The translations under genes were made by a program, and so were the position numbers. The notes beneath the pieces are model-generated. The model was not told the DNA's origin. It searched no databases and saw nothing but the letters and a program-made list of their open reading frames with translations. Below are positions 1 to 8,261 of a stretch of DNA of 64,000 nt, piece after piece. Source of the DNA: Mucilaginibacter rivuli (GTDB lineage Bacteria > Bacteroidota > Bacteroidia > Sphingobacteriales > Sphingobacteriaceae). Position 1 is the first letter of the stretch. Every line of letters starts with the position of its first letter. The stretch lies in NCBI RefSeq assembly GCF_019391655.1, contig NZ_JAHXPQ010000006.1:62001-126000 (forward strand), in the 5' to 3' direction.

Positions 1-65
1 AGCAATTGGCATAATTGATCGTTTCGAAAAAACAGAGTACATATACACAATCAGAAATAAAAAAG

Positions 66-1472
66 ATGAGCACAACATTATTTGATAAGGTGTGGGACGC
101 ACACGTAGTTCGCAAAATTGAAGGCGGGCCCGATGTCCTTTTTATCGATCGTCACCTGATACACGAGGTGACCAGTCCGGTAGCCTTTTTAGGCTTAAAG
201 AGCAGGGGTATTGGCGTTTTGTATCCAAACCGCACATTTGCCACTGCCGATCATAACACACCAACCATCAACCAGCATCTGCCCGTTGCCGATCCGCTTT
301 CGGCTAACCAGCTAAACGCGTTGGAGAGCAACTCTAAAGAGTATGGCATCAGCCACTGGGGTTTAGGTCATCAAAAAAATGGTATCGTACACGTAGTAGG
401 TCCCGAGTATGGTATTACCCAACCCGGAGCTACCATTGTTTGCGGCGACTCGCATACCTCAACTCATGGTGCTTTTGGCGCTATCGCTTTTGGAATAGGC
501 ACATCAGAGGTTGAAATGGTATTGTCAACACAATGCATTATGCAGCCAAAGCCTAAAAAAATGCGCATTAACGTAAATGGCAAATTAGGCGTTGGTGTTA
601 CCCCTAAGGACGTAGCATTGTTCATCATATCAAAACTAACTACCTCGGGCGCTACAGGTTATTTTGTAGAGTACGCAGGTGACGTTTTTGAAAACATGAC
701 CATGGAAGGGCGTATGACGGTTTGTAACTTAAGTATTGAGATGGGTGCACGTGGCGGTATGATAGCCCCTGATGAAACCACCATCAACTACGTTAAAGGC
801 CGTGAGTTTAGCCCTAAAGGCGAAGCCTGGGATAAAGCCTTAGCTTACTATAAAACTTTAAAAACTGACGAAGACGCTGTTTTTGATAAAGAACTGACGT
901 TTGATGGCTCTACCATTGAACCGATGATCACTTACGGTACCAACCCGGGTATGGGCATGGGCATATCACAGGATATCCCGGATGCTGAACATGTTGAAGG
1001 TGGTGCTGCAACTTACGAAAAATCGCTAAACTACATGGGTTTCTCTGAAGGCGACCACATGATAGGCAAACCGGTTGACTTTGTATTCGTAGGCAGCTGT
1101 ACCAATGGCCGTATTGAAGATTTCAGGGCGTTCACGTCACTTGTAAAAGGCAAACATAAAGCTGATAATGTTACTGCCTGGTTAGTACCGGGATCGCACA
1201 TTGTTGAAGCGCAGATTAAAGAAGAAGGCTTGTTAGACATTTTGACCGAAGCTGGTTTTGTATTGCGCCAGCCGGGTTGCTCTGCTTGTTTGGCTATGAA
1301 TGACGATAAAGTACCTGCAGGCAAATACGCGGTAAGTACTTCTAACCGTAACTTTGAAGGTCGCCAGGGGCCGGGTTCGCGCACCATGCTGGCCAGTCCG
1401 CTTGTTGCCGCTGCCGCCGCTGTTACCGGCGTAGTTACTGATCCGAGGACTTTAATTGAAGAATTAGTTTAA
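66..1472 (+). CDS. leuC: 3-isopropylmalate dehydratase large subunit LeuC
   Basis: Catalytic subunit that isomerises 2-isopropylmalate to 3-isopropylmalate in leucine synthesis; acts with LeuD in the cytoplasm. The protein is 468 aa, normal for the family. It starts [15 protein letters not shown], the usual LeuC N-terminus, so the ATG at 66 is preferred over an in-frame ATG at 15 that would add 17 atypical residues. The three [4Fe-4S] cysteines are visible as C345 (VGSCTNGR) and C405/C408 (CSACLAM). [12 protein letters not shown] is the aconitase-family signature. leuD follows after 50 nt. Genes upstream of the operon lie outside the window. Confidence 0.97.
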   Translation: MSTTLFDKVWDAHVVRKIEGGPDVLFIDRHLIHEVTSPVAFLGLKSRGIGVLYPNRTFATADHNTPTINQHLPVADPLSANQLNALESNSKEYGISHWGLGHQKNGIVHVVGPEYGITQPGATIVCGDSHTSTHGAFGAIAFGIGTSEVEMVLSTQCIMQPKPKKMRINVNGKLGVGVTPKDVALFIISKLTTSGATGYFVEYAGDVFENMTMEGRMTVCNLSIEMGARGGMIAPDETTINYVKGREFSPKGEAWDKALAYYKTLKTDEDAVFDKELTFDGSTIEPMITYGTNPGMGMGISQDIPDAEHVEGGAATYEKSLNYMGFSEGDHMIGKPVDFVFVGSCTNGRIEDFRAFTSLVKGKHKADNVTAWLVPGSHIVEAQIKEEGLLDILTEAGFVLRQPGCSACLAMNDDKVPAGKYAVSTSNRNFEGRQGPGSRTMLASPLVAAAAAVTGVVTDPRTLIEELV

Positions 1473-1476
1473 TAAA

Positions 1477-1516
1477 CCATTCGCACATCTGCACATTCGC
1501 ATATTTGCACATTAAA
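1477..1516. repeat. TTGCACATT-type spacer repeat
   Basis: The leuC-leuD gap is made of short near-copies of the words CGCACAT, TGCACATT and TTTGCACATT. The same words recur in the gap at about 41980-42014. No protein or RNA function is apparent. Confidence 0.4.
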
Positions 1517-1522
1517 AAAATT

Positions 1523-2119
1523 ATGGCTTACGATAAATTTACGGTATTGCAAAGCACAGCAGTACCGCTCCCGATAGAGAATGTTGATACTGACCAGTTG
1601 ATACCCGCCCGCTTTTTAAAAGCTACTGAGCGTGTTGGCTTTGGCGATAACCTTTTCCGCGACTGGCGCTATAACCCGGATAACACTCCTAAAAAGGACT
1701 TCGTGTTAAACAACCCTATTTACAGTGGTAAGATACTGGTTGGTGGTAAAAACTTTGGTTCGGGCTCATCGCGCGAGCATGCTGCCTGGGCTGTTTATGA
1801 TTATGGCTTCCGCGCGGTAGTGTCAAGCTTTTTTGCCGATATCTTTAAAAACAACTGTTTGAACATTGGCGTATTGCCGGTACAGGTTAGTCCTGAATTT
1901 GCCGACAAAGTATTTGCCGCTATTCACGCCGATCCGAAAACCGAGCTGGAGATCAACCTTCCTGCCCAAACCATCACTTTGATTGCAACAGGCGAAAGCG
2001 AGAAATTCGACATCAGCCCGTACAAAAAGGATAATATGATAAACGGCTTTGACGATATTGATTATCTGCAAAGCATAAAGGGAGAGATAGAGGAGTTTGC
2101 AGCGCAGTTGCCTCTATAG
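1523..2119 (+). CDS. leuD: 3-isopropylmalate dehydratase small subunit LeuD
   Basis: Small swivelling domain of isopropylmalate isomerase, partner of LeuC. The protein is 198 aa from the ATG at 1523 (MAYDKFTVLQS). An earlier in-frame ATG at 1505 would start inside the repetitive spacer, so it was not used. Family hallmarks are NVDTDQLIPARFLK near the N-terminus and the substrate-loop region GGKNFGSGSSREHAAWA at about residues 74-90. It lies between leuC and the LeuA-like gene in one plus-strand operon with gaps of 50 and 72 nt. Confidence 0.97.
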   Translation: MAYDKFTVLQSTAVPLPIENVDTDQLIPARFLKATERVGFGDNLFRDWRYNPDNTPKKDFVLNNPIYSGKILVGGKNFGSGSSREHAAWAVYDYGFRAVVSSFFADIFKNNCLNIGVLPVQVSPEFADKVFAAIHADPKTELEINLPAQTITLIATGESEKFDISPYKKDNMINGFDDIDYLQSIKGEIEEFAAQLPL

Positions 2120-2191
2120 TCAGAATAACAACTTAAAGCTGCAAATACCAACACAAGCCTAACCAGCCAAACCAAAACACTATCCAATATA

Positions 2192-3709
2192 ATGGAAAGA
2201 AGGAAAATAGAGATAATGGATACTACGCTCCGCGATGGGGAACAAACCTCGGGCGTGTCGTTTTCTGTTTCAGAAAAGCTCACCATTACTCAGTTGTTAT
2301 TAGAAGAACTGCACGTCGACCGTGTGGAGATCGCCTCGGCACGCGTGTCGGACGGGGAGTTCAGCGCGGTTAAAACCATTATGGCCTGGGCCGAAGAGCA
2401 TGGTTACACTGGGCGCATCGAGGTACTCTCGTTTGTAGATAATGGTGTATCGATCGATTGGATGGTGAACTCTGGCGTAAAGGTTCAAAACCTGCTGACC
2501 AAAGGTTCGATGAACCACCTCACCCACCAACTCAAAAAAACACCCGAACAGCATTTTGCCGAAATAAAACAGGTGATCGAACTCGCGGCAAGCAAAGGCA
2601 TCAGCACCAATGTTTACCTGGAAGACTGGAGCAACGGCATGCGCAACTCGCCTGAGTATGTTTGCCAATACCTTGATTTCCTTTCGCAACAAAATGTGAA
2701 GAGGATATTGCTGCCCGATACGTTGGGAGTTTTAACCCCTTGCGAAACATTTAAATATTTATCAGACATCAAGTCAAAATACCCAAAACTGCACTTTGAT
2801 TTTCACGCGCATAATGATTACGACCTGGGCACAGCCAACGTTTTAGAGGCGGTACGCGCAGGTATAGACGGCTTGCACCTCACCGTGAACGGAATGGGCG
2901 AACGTGCGGGTAACGCTGCATTAGCCAGTGCCGTGGCGGTCATCAAAGACTTTGCTCCCGAGGTGGAGATCAACCTCAGGGAATCATCCATATACAAGGT
3001 AAGCAAACTGGTGGAAACCTTTTCGGGAGTACGCATCCCCACCAATAAACCTATTGTTGGCGAAAACGTATTTACCCAAACCGCGGGTATCCACGCCGAT
3101 GGCGATAACAAAAACAACCTGTATTTTAACGATCTGCTCCCTGAACGTTTTGGCCGCAAGCGCGAATATGCGCTGGGCAAAACATCGGGCAAAGCCAATA
3201 TAGAGAAGAACCTGCAGGAGTTGGGCCTTAAACTCAATGATGCCGACCTGAAGAAAGTTACCCAGCGCGTTATTGAACTGGGCGACCGCAAAGAGACCGT
3301 AACCAAGGAAGATCTTCCTTATATTATATCCGACGTATTGGATAGCAGCCTTTATGAAGAGAAGGTTATCGTAGAATCGTATGTACTGATGAACGCGATG
3401 GGGCTTCACCCTTCGGCAACCATCTCTGTAAAAATAGATGGCGAAAAGTTTGAAGAGAACGCCCAGGGCGATGGCCAGTTTGACGCTTTTATGAACGCGC
3501 TCACCAAAGTGTACAATAAAAAGAAGCGCCGCTTACCAAAGCTGATAGACTATGCCGTGCGTATAGCGCCGGGCAGTAGCAGCGATGCGCTTTGCGAAAC
3601 CATTATTACCTGGGAAACTGATCAGAAGAAATTTATTACCCGCGGATTGGATTCGGACCAAACGGTTTGCGCTATCAAGGCTACGCAGAAGATGCTGAAT
3701 ATTATTTAG
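2192..3709 (+). CDS. LeuA-like 2-isopropylmalate/citramalate synthase with regulatory domain
   Basis: Acyl-CoA/2-oxoacid condensing enzyme of the LeuA/CimA family, 505 aa. The N-terminal TIM barrel begins EIMDTTLRDGEQTSG, with the metal/catalytic segment TLRDGEQ. HFDFHAHNDYDLGTAN carries the HxH metal ligands, and NGMGERAGNA follows. The C-terminal 110 or so residues match the LeuA allosteric dimer domain (ending SSDALCETIITWE). The TSGVSFS variant after the TLRDGEQ motif resembles the second LeuA paralogue that Bacteroidota carry between leuD and leuB. A canonical leuA may lie upstream of the window. Substrate (2-oxoisovalerate or pyruvate) cannot be fixed from sequence. A downstream in-frame ATG at 2216 is an alternative start. 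Confidence 0.9.
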   Translation: MERRKIEIMDTTLRDGEQTSGVSFSVSEKLTITQLLLEELHVDRVEIASARVSDGEFSAVKTIMAWAEEHGYTGRIEVLSFVDNGVSIDWMVNSGVKVQNLLTKGSMNHLTHQLKKTPEQHFAEIKQVIELAASKGISTNVYLEDWSNGMRNSPEYVCQYLDFLSQQNVKRILLPDTLGVLTPCETFKYLSDIKSKYPKLHFDFHAHNDYDLGTANVLEAVRAGIDGLHLTVNGMGERAGNAALASAVAVIKDFAPEVEINLRESSIYKVSKLVETFSGVRIPTNKPIVGENVFTQTAGIHADGDNKNNLYFNDLLPERFGRKREYALGKTSGKANIEKNLQELGLKLNDADLKKVTQRVIELGDRKETVTKEDLPYIISDVLDSSLYEEKVIVESYVLMNAMGLHPSATISVKIDGEKFEENAQGDGQFDAFMNALTKVYNKKKRRLPKLIDYAVRIAPGSSSDALCETIITWETDQKKFITRGLDSDQTVCAIKATQKMLNII

Positions 3710-3764
3710 AGTCGAGAACCAAGAATTAAGACAATTAAAAATCAATCATAATAACACTTTAAAA

Positions 3765-4823
3765 ATGAAATTGAATATCGCCCTTTTGGCAGGAGACGGC
3801 ATCGGACCCGAGGTTATCGACCAGGCTGTTAAAGTATCAAACGCTGTCGCAAAAAAATTCAACCACGAAATTGTATGGACCGCCGCCCTTACCGGCGCAG
3901 CCGCCATTGATGCCGTTGGCGAACCTTATCCCGACTCGACCCACGATGTTTGTATGGCTGCAGATGCGGTGCTGTTTGGAGCTATCGGTCACCCGCGCTT
4001 TGATAACGACCCTACTGCTAAAGTTCGCCCGGAGCAGGGACTATTGAAGATGCGTAAAAAATTGGGTTTGTTCGCTAACGTGCGCCCTACCTTCACTTTC
4101 CCATCATTAATTGATAACTCTCCGCTTAAACGTGAGCGTATTGAGGGTACCGACCTGATCATTTTGCGTGAGCTAACCGGTGGTATTTACTTTGGCGAGC
4201 GTGGCCGTAGCGAAGATGGCAACACCGCTTTTGATACCTGTACCTATACCAAAGACGAAATTGTTCGCCTTGCCAAATTAGGTTTTGAAATGGCTATGCA
4301 GCGCAGCAAACGTTTGTGCTGTGTAGATAAAGCCAACGTGCTGGAAACATCGCGCCTGTGGCGCCAAACTGTGCAGGCTATGGAGAAAGATTACCCCGAA
4401 GTTACTGTGAGCTATGAGTTTGTTGATGCCGTAGCCATGCGCCTGGTACAATGGCCAAACAGCTATGATGTAATGATCACCGAGAACCTTTTTGGCGATA
4501 TTTTGACTGATGAGGCTTCGGTTATTTCGGGTTCGATGGGTTTGATGCCGTCGGCCTCCATCGGGATCCACACCTCATTGTTCGAGCCGATACATGGTTC
4601 GTATCCGCAGGCAGCAGGTAAAGATATCGCCAACCCATTGGCAACTGTATTATCAGCCGCTATGATGTTTGAGGATGCTTTTGGTTTGAAAGAAGAAGCG
4701 GAATTGATCCGTGCCGTAGTGAATAAATCATTAGCCGAAGGTATCGTTACCGAAGATCTTGCCGGTAAAAACAAAGCATACAAAACCAGCGAGGTAGGCG
4801 ACTGGCTCGCAAAAAATATATAA
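3765..4823 (+). CDS. leuB: 3-isopropylmalate dehydrogenase LeuB
   Basis: NAD-dependent oxidative decarboxylation of 3-isopropylmalate to 2-oxoisocaproate, the third leucine-specific step. The protein is 352 aa, standard length. It shows the N-terminal GDGIGPEV motif, the substrate-binding arginine region (VRPEQGLLKMRKKLGLFANVRP split over residues ~87-108), RELTGGIYFGERG, and the metal-binding ENLFGDILTDEAS. GSYPQAAGKDIANPLA near the C-terminus is the nucleotide-binding signature. It is the last leu gene before a rho-independent terminator at 4841-4875. Confidence 0.97.
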   Translation: MKLNIALLAGDGIGPEVIDQAVKVSNAVAKKFNHEIVWTAALTGAAAIDAVGEPYPDSTHDVCMAADAVLFGAIGHPRFDNDPTAKVRPEQGLLKMRKKLGLFANVRPTFTFPSLIDNSPLKRERIEGTDLIILRELTGGIYFGERGRSEDGNTAFDTCTYTKDEIVRLAKLGFEMAMQRSKRLCCVDKANVLETSRLWRQTVQAMEKDYPEVTVSYEFVDAVAMRLVQWPNSYDVMITENLFGDILTDEASVISGSMGLMPSASIGIHTSLFEPIHGSYPQAAGKDIANPLATVLSAAMMFEDAFGLKEEAELIRAVVNKSLAEGIVTEDLAGKNKAYKTSEVGDWLAKNI

Positions 4824-4840
4824 AACTTTTGTAATAACTT

Positions 4841-4875
4841 AGCCGTTGTCTTTTAACATAAGGCAACGGCTTTTT
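4841..4875 (+). terminator. Rho-independent terminator after leuB
   Basis: AGCCGTTGTC (4841-4850) pairs with GGCAACGGCT (4862-4871), a 10-bp stem with one G-T pair and an 11-nt loop, followed by a T run. It ends the leu operon and shows that ilvA starts downstream of it. Confidence 0.8.
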
Positions 4876-4887
4876 AAATTACAAAAC

Positions 4888-6129
4888 ATGACTGCCGACA
4901 AATTAGACTACATTGCTGCCGCGCAGCGATTGAAACACGTTGTAAAACATACCCCATTAGAATACAACGCCGGCCTGTCGGAAAAATACCATTGTGAAAT
5001 TTATTTAAAACGCGAAGACCTGCAGGTAGTACGCAGCTACAAACTCCGCGGCGCTTATAACATGATCAGTCAGCTCAGTACTGAAGAGCTTGACCGTGGC
5101 ATTGTATGTGCCAGCGCGGGTAACCATGCACAGGGCGTGGCCTTTAGCTGCAACGCTATGGATACCCTTGGCGTGATATTTATGCCCGAACCTACACCCC
5201 GCCAAAAAATAAAACAAACCGAAATGTTTGGCCATGGCAAGGTGAAGATAGTTTTGGTTGGCGATACCTTTGATGACTGCCTCGCCGAAGCTCTTGCCTA
5301 TACGAGGGAACATAACATGACCTTCATTCCGCCGTTTGATAATGAGCGTATTATTGAGGGACAGGGAACTGTTGGCGTGGAGATACTACAGGACCTGCCC
5401 GATGTGGAAGCCGTAATTATGCCGGTTGGCGGCGGCGGCCTCTCTGCCGGGGTAGGCGATTATTTAAAAGCTATTAAACCCAATATCCTGTTAGCCGGTG
5501 TGGAGCCTCAAGGCGCGCCATCCATGGTGAAAGCTTTTGAGAAGCACGAACCTGTTACTTTGCAGGATATTGACCGTTTTGTTGATGGCGCGGCGGTAAA
5601 GCGTGTGGGCTCGTTAACTTACGAAATGTGCCAACGTGTGCTCAACGATATGCTGTTAGTGCCCGAAGGTAAGGTATGTACCACCATACTGAAACTGTAT
5701 AACGAGGATGCCATTGTGGTTGAACCGGCAGGCGCCCTCTCGGTTGCTGCGCTGGATTTTTACCAGGAAAAAATAAAGGGCAAAAAAGTGGTTTGCGTAA
5801 TAAGCGGCGGTAACAACGATATTGAACGCATGCAGGAAATTAAAGAGCGTTCGTTATTGTATGAAGGGCTGAAGCACTACTTCATTGTCCGTTTCCCGCA
5901 AAAGCCGGGCTCTTTAAAACTATTTGTAAGCAATGTTTTAGGACCTGATGACGATATTACCCGTTTCGAGTTCATCAAAAAAACCAACCGCGAAAGCGGG
6001 CCGGCTTTGGTGGGTATAGAGTTGAAACATGCTTCGGACTATGCTTCGTTAATGGCGAGGATGGAAGAGTATAAGTTTGAGGTGAAGGAGTTGAACCATG
6101 ATATTACGTTGTTTGAGTATATGGTATAG
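4888..6129 (+). CDS. ilvA: Threonine dehydratase IlvA
   Basis: PLP enzyme that deaminates threonine to 2-oxobutyrate, the entry to isoleucine synthesis. The protein is 413 aa from the ATG at 4888. An in-frame ATG at 4846 lies inside the terminator stem and was rejected. Fold-type II features are the PLP lysine K52 in RSYKLRGA, SAGNHAQGVA at 76-85, and the phosphate-binding loop PVGGGGLSAG at about 179-188. A single C-terminal ACT-like domain (from about residue 325, HYFIVRFPQKPGSL) matches the shorter biosynthetic IlvA type. It is the only gene here between the leu terminator and the minus-strand pocket that follows. Confidence 0.93.
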   Translation: MTADKLDYIAAAQRLKHVVKHTPLEYNAGLSEKYHCEIYLKREDLQVVRSYKLRGAYNMISQLSTEELDRGIVCASAGNHAQGVAFSCNAMDTLGVIFMPEPTPRQKIKQTEMFGHGKVKIVLVGDTFDDCLAEALAYTREHNMTFIPPFDNERIIEGQGTVGVEILQDLPDVEAVIMPVGGGGLSAGVGDYLKAIKPNILLAGVEPQGAPSMVKAFEKHEPVTLQDIDRFVDGAAVKRVGSLTYEMCQRVLNDMLLVPEGKVCTTILKLYNEDAIVVEPAGALSVAALDFYQEKIKGKKVVCVISGGNNDIERMQEIKERSLLYEGLKHYFIVRFPQKPGSLKLFVSNVLGPDDDITRFEFIKKTNRESGPALVGIELKHASDYASLMARMEEYKFEVKELNHDITLFEYMV

Positions 6130-6137
6130 AAGAGCAA

Positions 6138-6365
6138 TTATTTTAAAATAGTCGATATTAGCGAAACAACTATTCCGAAAACTAACAATAAAAATCCAGA
6201 TTTTAACCTCCTGTTTTTTTGATCTTCGATTACTTTAATTTGATCGTATTCATCAAATAAATAGTCTCCTTTCTCTGTATTGTTTGGGCTATTCAAATAC
6301 ATCAAAGAAGCGCCGAACAGTTGAATAAACAAAGCCAAAACATCAATAAATTTATACCAATTCAT
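6138..6365 (-). CDS. Small two-TM hypothetical membrane protein
   Basis: A 75-aa protein of unknown function. Two hydrophobic segments (about residues 5-24 and 55-74) flank a charged middle with a DEYDQIKVIEDQKNRR stretch, so it probably sits in the inner membrane as a hairpin. It follows the HEPN-like gene on the same strand after 33 nt, so the two are likely co-transcribed. Codon use is AT-rich, unlike the neighbouring metabolic genes. No family was recognised. Confidence 0.65.
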   Translation of the reverse strand: MNWYKFIDVLALFIQLFGASLMYLNSPNNTEKGDYLFDEYDQIKVIEDQKNRRLKSGFLLLVFGIVVSLISTILK

Positions 6366-6398
6366 TTTCTACAAGATTATTAATGATGCTTTTTAATT

Positions 6399-7214
6399 TC
6401 AATACACAAATCTAAATGCGTCAAACGTGTGTTCATATTTTATATAAATAGCTCTAAATCTTGATTTTGTAATAGGATGTATTATAACGAATTCGTCAGT
6501 ATTAAAGTCATCAATTACTGATTGTCTTTTTATGTAAATCTCGTTGTTCAAATGATAGGATAACAAAACCGAATACGCGAATCTCTTTGACCAATCATTA
6601 AATGTTAGATCAGCAATATCCCACGGTTTTCCACTATAAGTTTCGAGTATGATTTTTTTTGTTGGTTCGTTGAAATAGTACTCAGAATGCGCAAACGCAT
6701 TTCTTAATGATGTATGAAATCCCTTTGATATTATACTTCCTAATTTAAGTTGTCGTTTACGTAGTGGTGTTCTTATACCTTCTCGAATTAAATTATGTTT
6801 TCCCATATCTGGGATTTTCACCTCCCAAGGATAAGTTTGACCTTCAATAAGTAAAGTTAAACGATATAATTGTCTTAAAAAATGTTTTGATTCCCAAATG
6901 TGAGCATAAATCATCAATTCCATGTGAATGCGATTATGGTCGTCGTTCGTAGGTTTTTTGTTATTAAAAGTATAAAAGGTTTCCATGAAATTTATATAAA
7001 AAGCTGACCTGTCTTTATCCTTCCAACCCTCTTCCCTACTGTCAATCATATATGGATTTAGATTAAGATGTGAATATTCATATTGAAACTTATATTCACC
7101 CTTCGCCAAAAAAAGTATGTAATTCATTGATTTTTGTTTCAAATAATCCAATGCCTGAATCACACCTGATTTCACCTCTTGGTCAATTTTCAAAAAATCA
7201 TCATATGTTATCAT
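6399..7214 (-). CDS. Hypothetical protein with HEPN-like RNxxxH motif
   Basis: A 271-aa protein, apparently cytoplasmic, with no signal peptide or clear membrane segment. No family was recognised outright. The stretch SLRNAFAHSEYYF contains R171 and H176 in the R-x4-H arrangement typical of HEPN ribonuclease domains (LRNxxxH-type). It lies in a helical-looking second half, which fits HEPN. The gene is markedly AT-rich relative to leu and fab genes and shares a strand and a 33-nt gap with a small membrane protein. This is compatible with a horizontally gained defence or toxin module, but that is inference. It could equally be an uncharacterised HEPN-like protein without nuclease activity. Confidence 0.7.
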   Translation of the reverse strand: MITYDDFLKIDQEVKSGVIQALDYLKQKSMNYILFLAKGEYKFQYEYSHLNLNPYMIDSREEGWKDKDRSAFYINFMETFYTFNNKKPTNDDHNRIHMELMIYAHIWESKHFLRQLYRLTLLIEGQTYPWEVKIPDMGKHNLIREGIRTPLRKRQLKLGSIISKGFHTSLRNAFAHSEYYFNEPTKKIILETYSGKPWDIADLTFNDWSKRFAYSVLLSYHLNNEIYIKRQSVIDDFNTDEFVIIHPITKSRFRAIYIKYEHTFDAFRFVY

Positions 7215-7369
7215 ACTATATATTTTGCAGTATTACCCTGTGGCTGGTATCATCACCACACCACTAATGTATAAAACAATATTTAGTCCTTCAGTGTACT
7301 CCGCAAAAGGATGCTGTTCATTAAGATACGACAGGCTAAACAAGAATTTTTATATCACTTAAAAAATCT

Positions 7370-7377
7370 TATTTTTG
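7370..7377 (+). promoter_or_regulatory. -7 promoter box TATTTTTG
   Basis: TATTTTTG matches the Bacteroidota sigma-70 -7 consensus TAnnTTTG. It lies 15 nt before the ATG at 7393 and so argues against the in-frame TTG at 7375 as a start. Confidence 0.45.
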
Positions 7378-7392
7378 AGTATTGTTAGACCA

Positions 7393-7602
7393 ATGCAAAA
7401 TATCAAAGATGAATTACAACGTATCATTCTCGGAGATGGACCAGAAGGCCAGGCAAGCAACCTCCAAAAAGTCCGACATTTCCTTAACTCAAATGAGGAA
7501 ACAAGCATCGCAACTGAAAAACAACAGCAGCTCAAAAGTGAAGAAACAGCAAGGCTCTTAGCTTTTGCAGACGTGTTTACCTCACATCCTCGGTCGATAT
7601 AA
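7393..7602 (+). CDS. Small hypothetical protein
   Basis: A 69-aa, highly charged, probably helical and soluble protein (MQNIKDELQRIILG...), with no family recognised. The ATG at 7393 is chosen because a TAnnTTTG box ends at 7377. It reads away from the HEPN-like gene. The codon pattern looks coding and the reading frame is open, but the shortness leaves doubt. Confidence 0.55.
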   Translation: MQNIKDELQRIILGDGPEGQASNLQKVRHFLNSNEETSIATEKQQQLKSEETARLLAFADVFTSHPRSI

Positions 7603-7624
7603 AGAAAATCCACTCAAAATTTCG

Positions 7625-7633
7625 TATTTTTGT
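7625..7633 (+). promoter_or_regulatory. Orphan -7 promoter box TATTTTTGT
   Basis: TATTTTTGT fits TAnnTTTGY and sits in a context (AATTTCGTATTTTTGTATT) nearly identical to the box in front of the terminase gene at 40623. No gene begins within 600 nt downstream. Confidence 0.35.
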
Positions 7634-8110
7634 ATTAAGTAAATCGCTTAGTTTTTACGCGATTTTCCCGATAAAAAGTTCTTTGAAACACCCAAGAATA
7701 CCCAAGGGTTTGGCATAGTCCGCTACCTGTCTCAGGGATTGCCACGTCGTGCCCGAAAAGGGGACTCCTCGCAATGACATAAAAAACACCCAAGAATACC
7801 CAAGAGTTTTTCGCAATCTTTGTGGCTGTCTTTAAAACCTCTGTTAACTCTGTGGTTAAAAAAACTACAAAGGTCGCAGAGATATGAGACACAGCGTTGC
7901 ACGGAGAAATGAAAAACACCCATAAATACCCATGTCCTACCCGGCCTGGTTCATGGGTGCCTGATAATCATAATGGCAATATCAGGGAGGTTTTTTATTT
8001 GAAAATACCCATAAATACCCAAGATTACCCAAGAAACATGGGCACAGCATTGCGAAAATGGCAAAGTAGTACCCATAATTTAGTTGAATCATAAAATTCA
8101 CGAATACCCA

Positions 8111-8128
8111 TCCCGATAGCTATCGGGA
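8111..8128. repeat. 18-nt perfect palindrome
   Basis: TCCCGATAGCTATCGGGA is its own reverse complement over all 18 nt. It abuts the last ACCCA unit and lies about 130 nt before fabF. It may be a dispersed genomic repeat or a protein-binding site. Confidence 0.6.
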
Positions 8129-8261
8129 CCATGTGCTTTTATGTAGGACGGGAAATGTAAATGGAAGGTGTGAGCATCCAGCTCAGCCTTTTTAACGTTA
8201 ATACCAATAATATTTTAAAGGCTTCAAAATTTTTAAGTACTTCGCCCCATATTTCAATAAC

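Larger units (their letters stand above)
7603..8261. repeat. Non-coding repeat-rich region with ACCCA array
   Basis: No convincing gene in 659 nt. A 21-nt word beginning AAACACCCAAGAATACCC occurs exactly at 7686-7706 and 7784-7804. Variants follow at 7914-7934 (CCATAAATACCCATG), 8003-8033 (three ACCCA units), 8071 and 8103. Spacings (98, 130, 89, 68, 32) are irregular. Between copies lie stretches that look like decayed dispersed repeats. An 18-nt perfect palindrome closes the region. Confidence 0.6.

Noticed and set aside
1031..1387. Long minus-strand frame inside leuC
   Set aside because: Antisense shadow of a strongly conserved gene, same for frames opposite leuA-like, leuB, fabF and the RND pump.
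7635..7923. Minus-strand frames across the ACCCA region
   Set aside because: Two overlapping frames of 63-94 codons in repetitive DNA, without start context or family resemblance.
7686..8110. CRISPR array
   Set aside because: Repeats are short, degenerate, irregularly spaced, and no cas gene is present.
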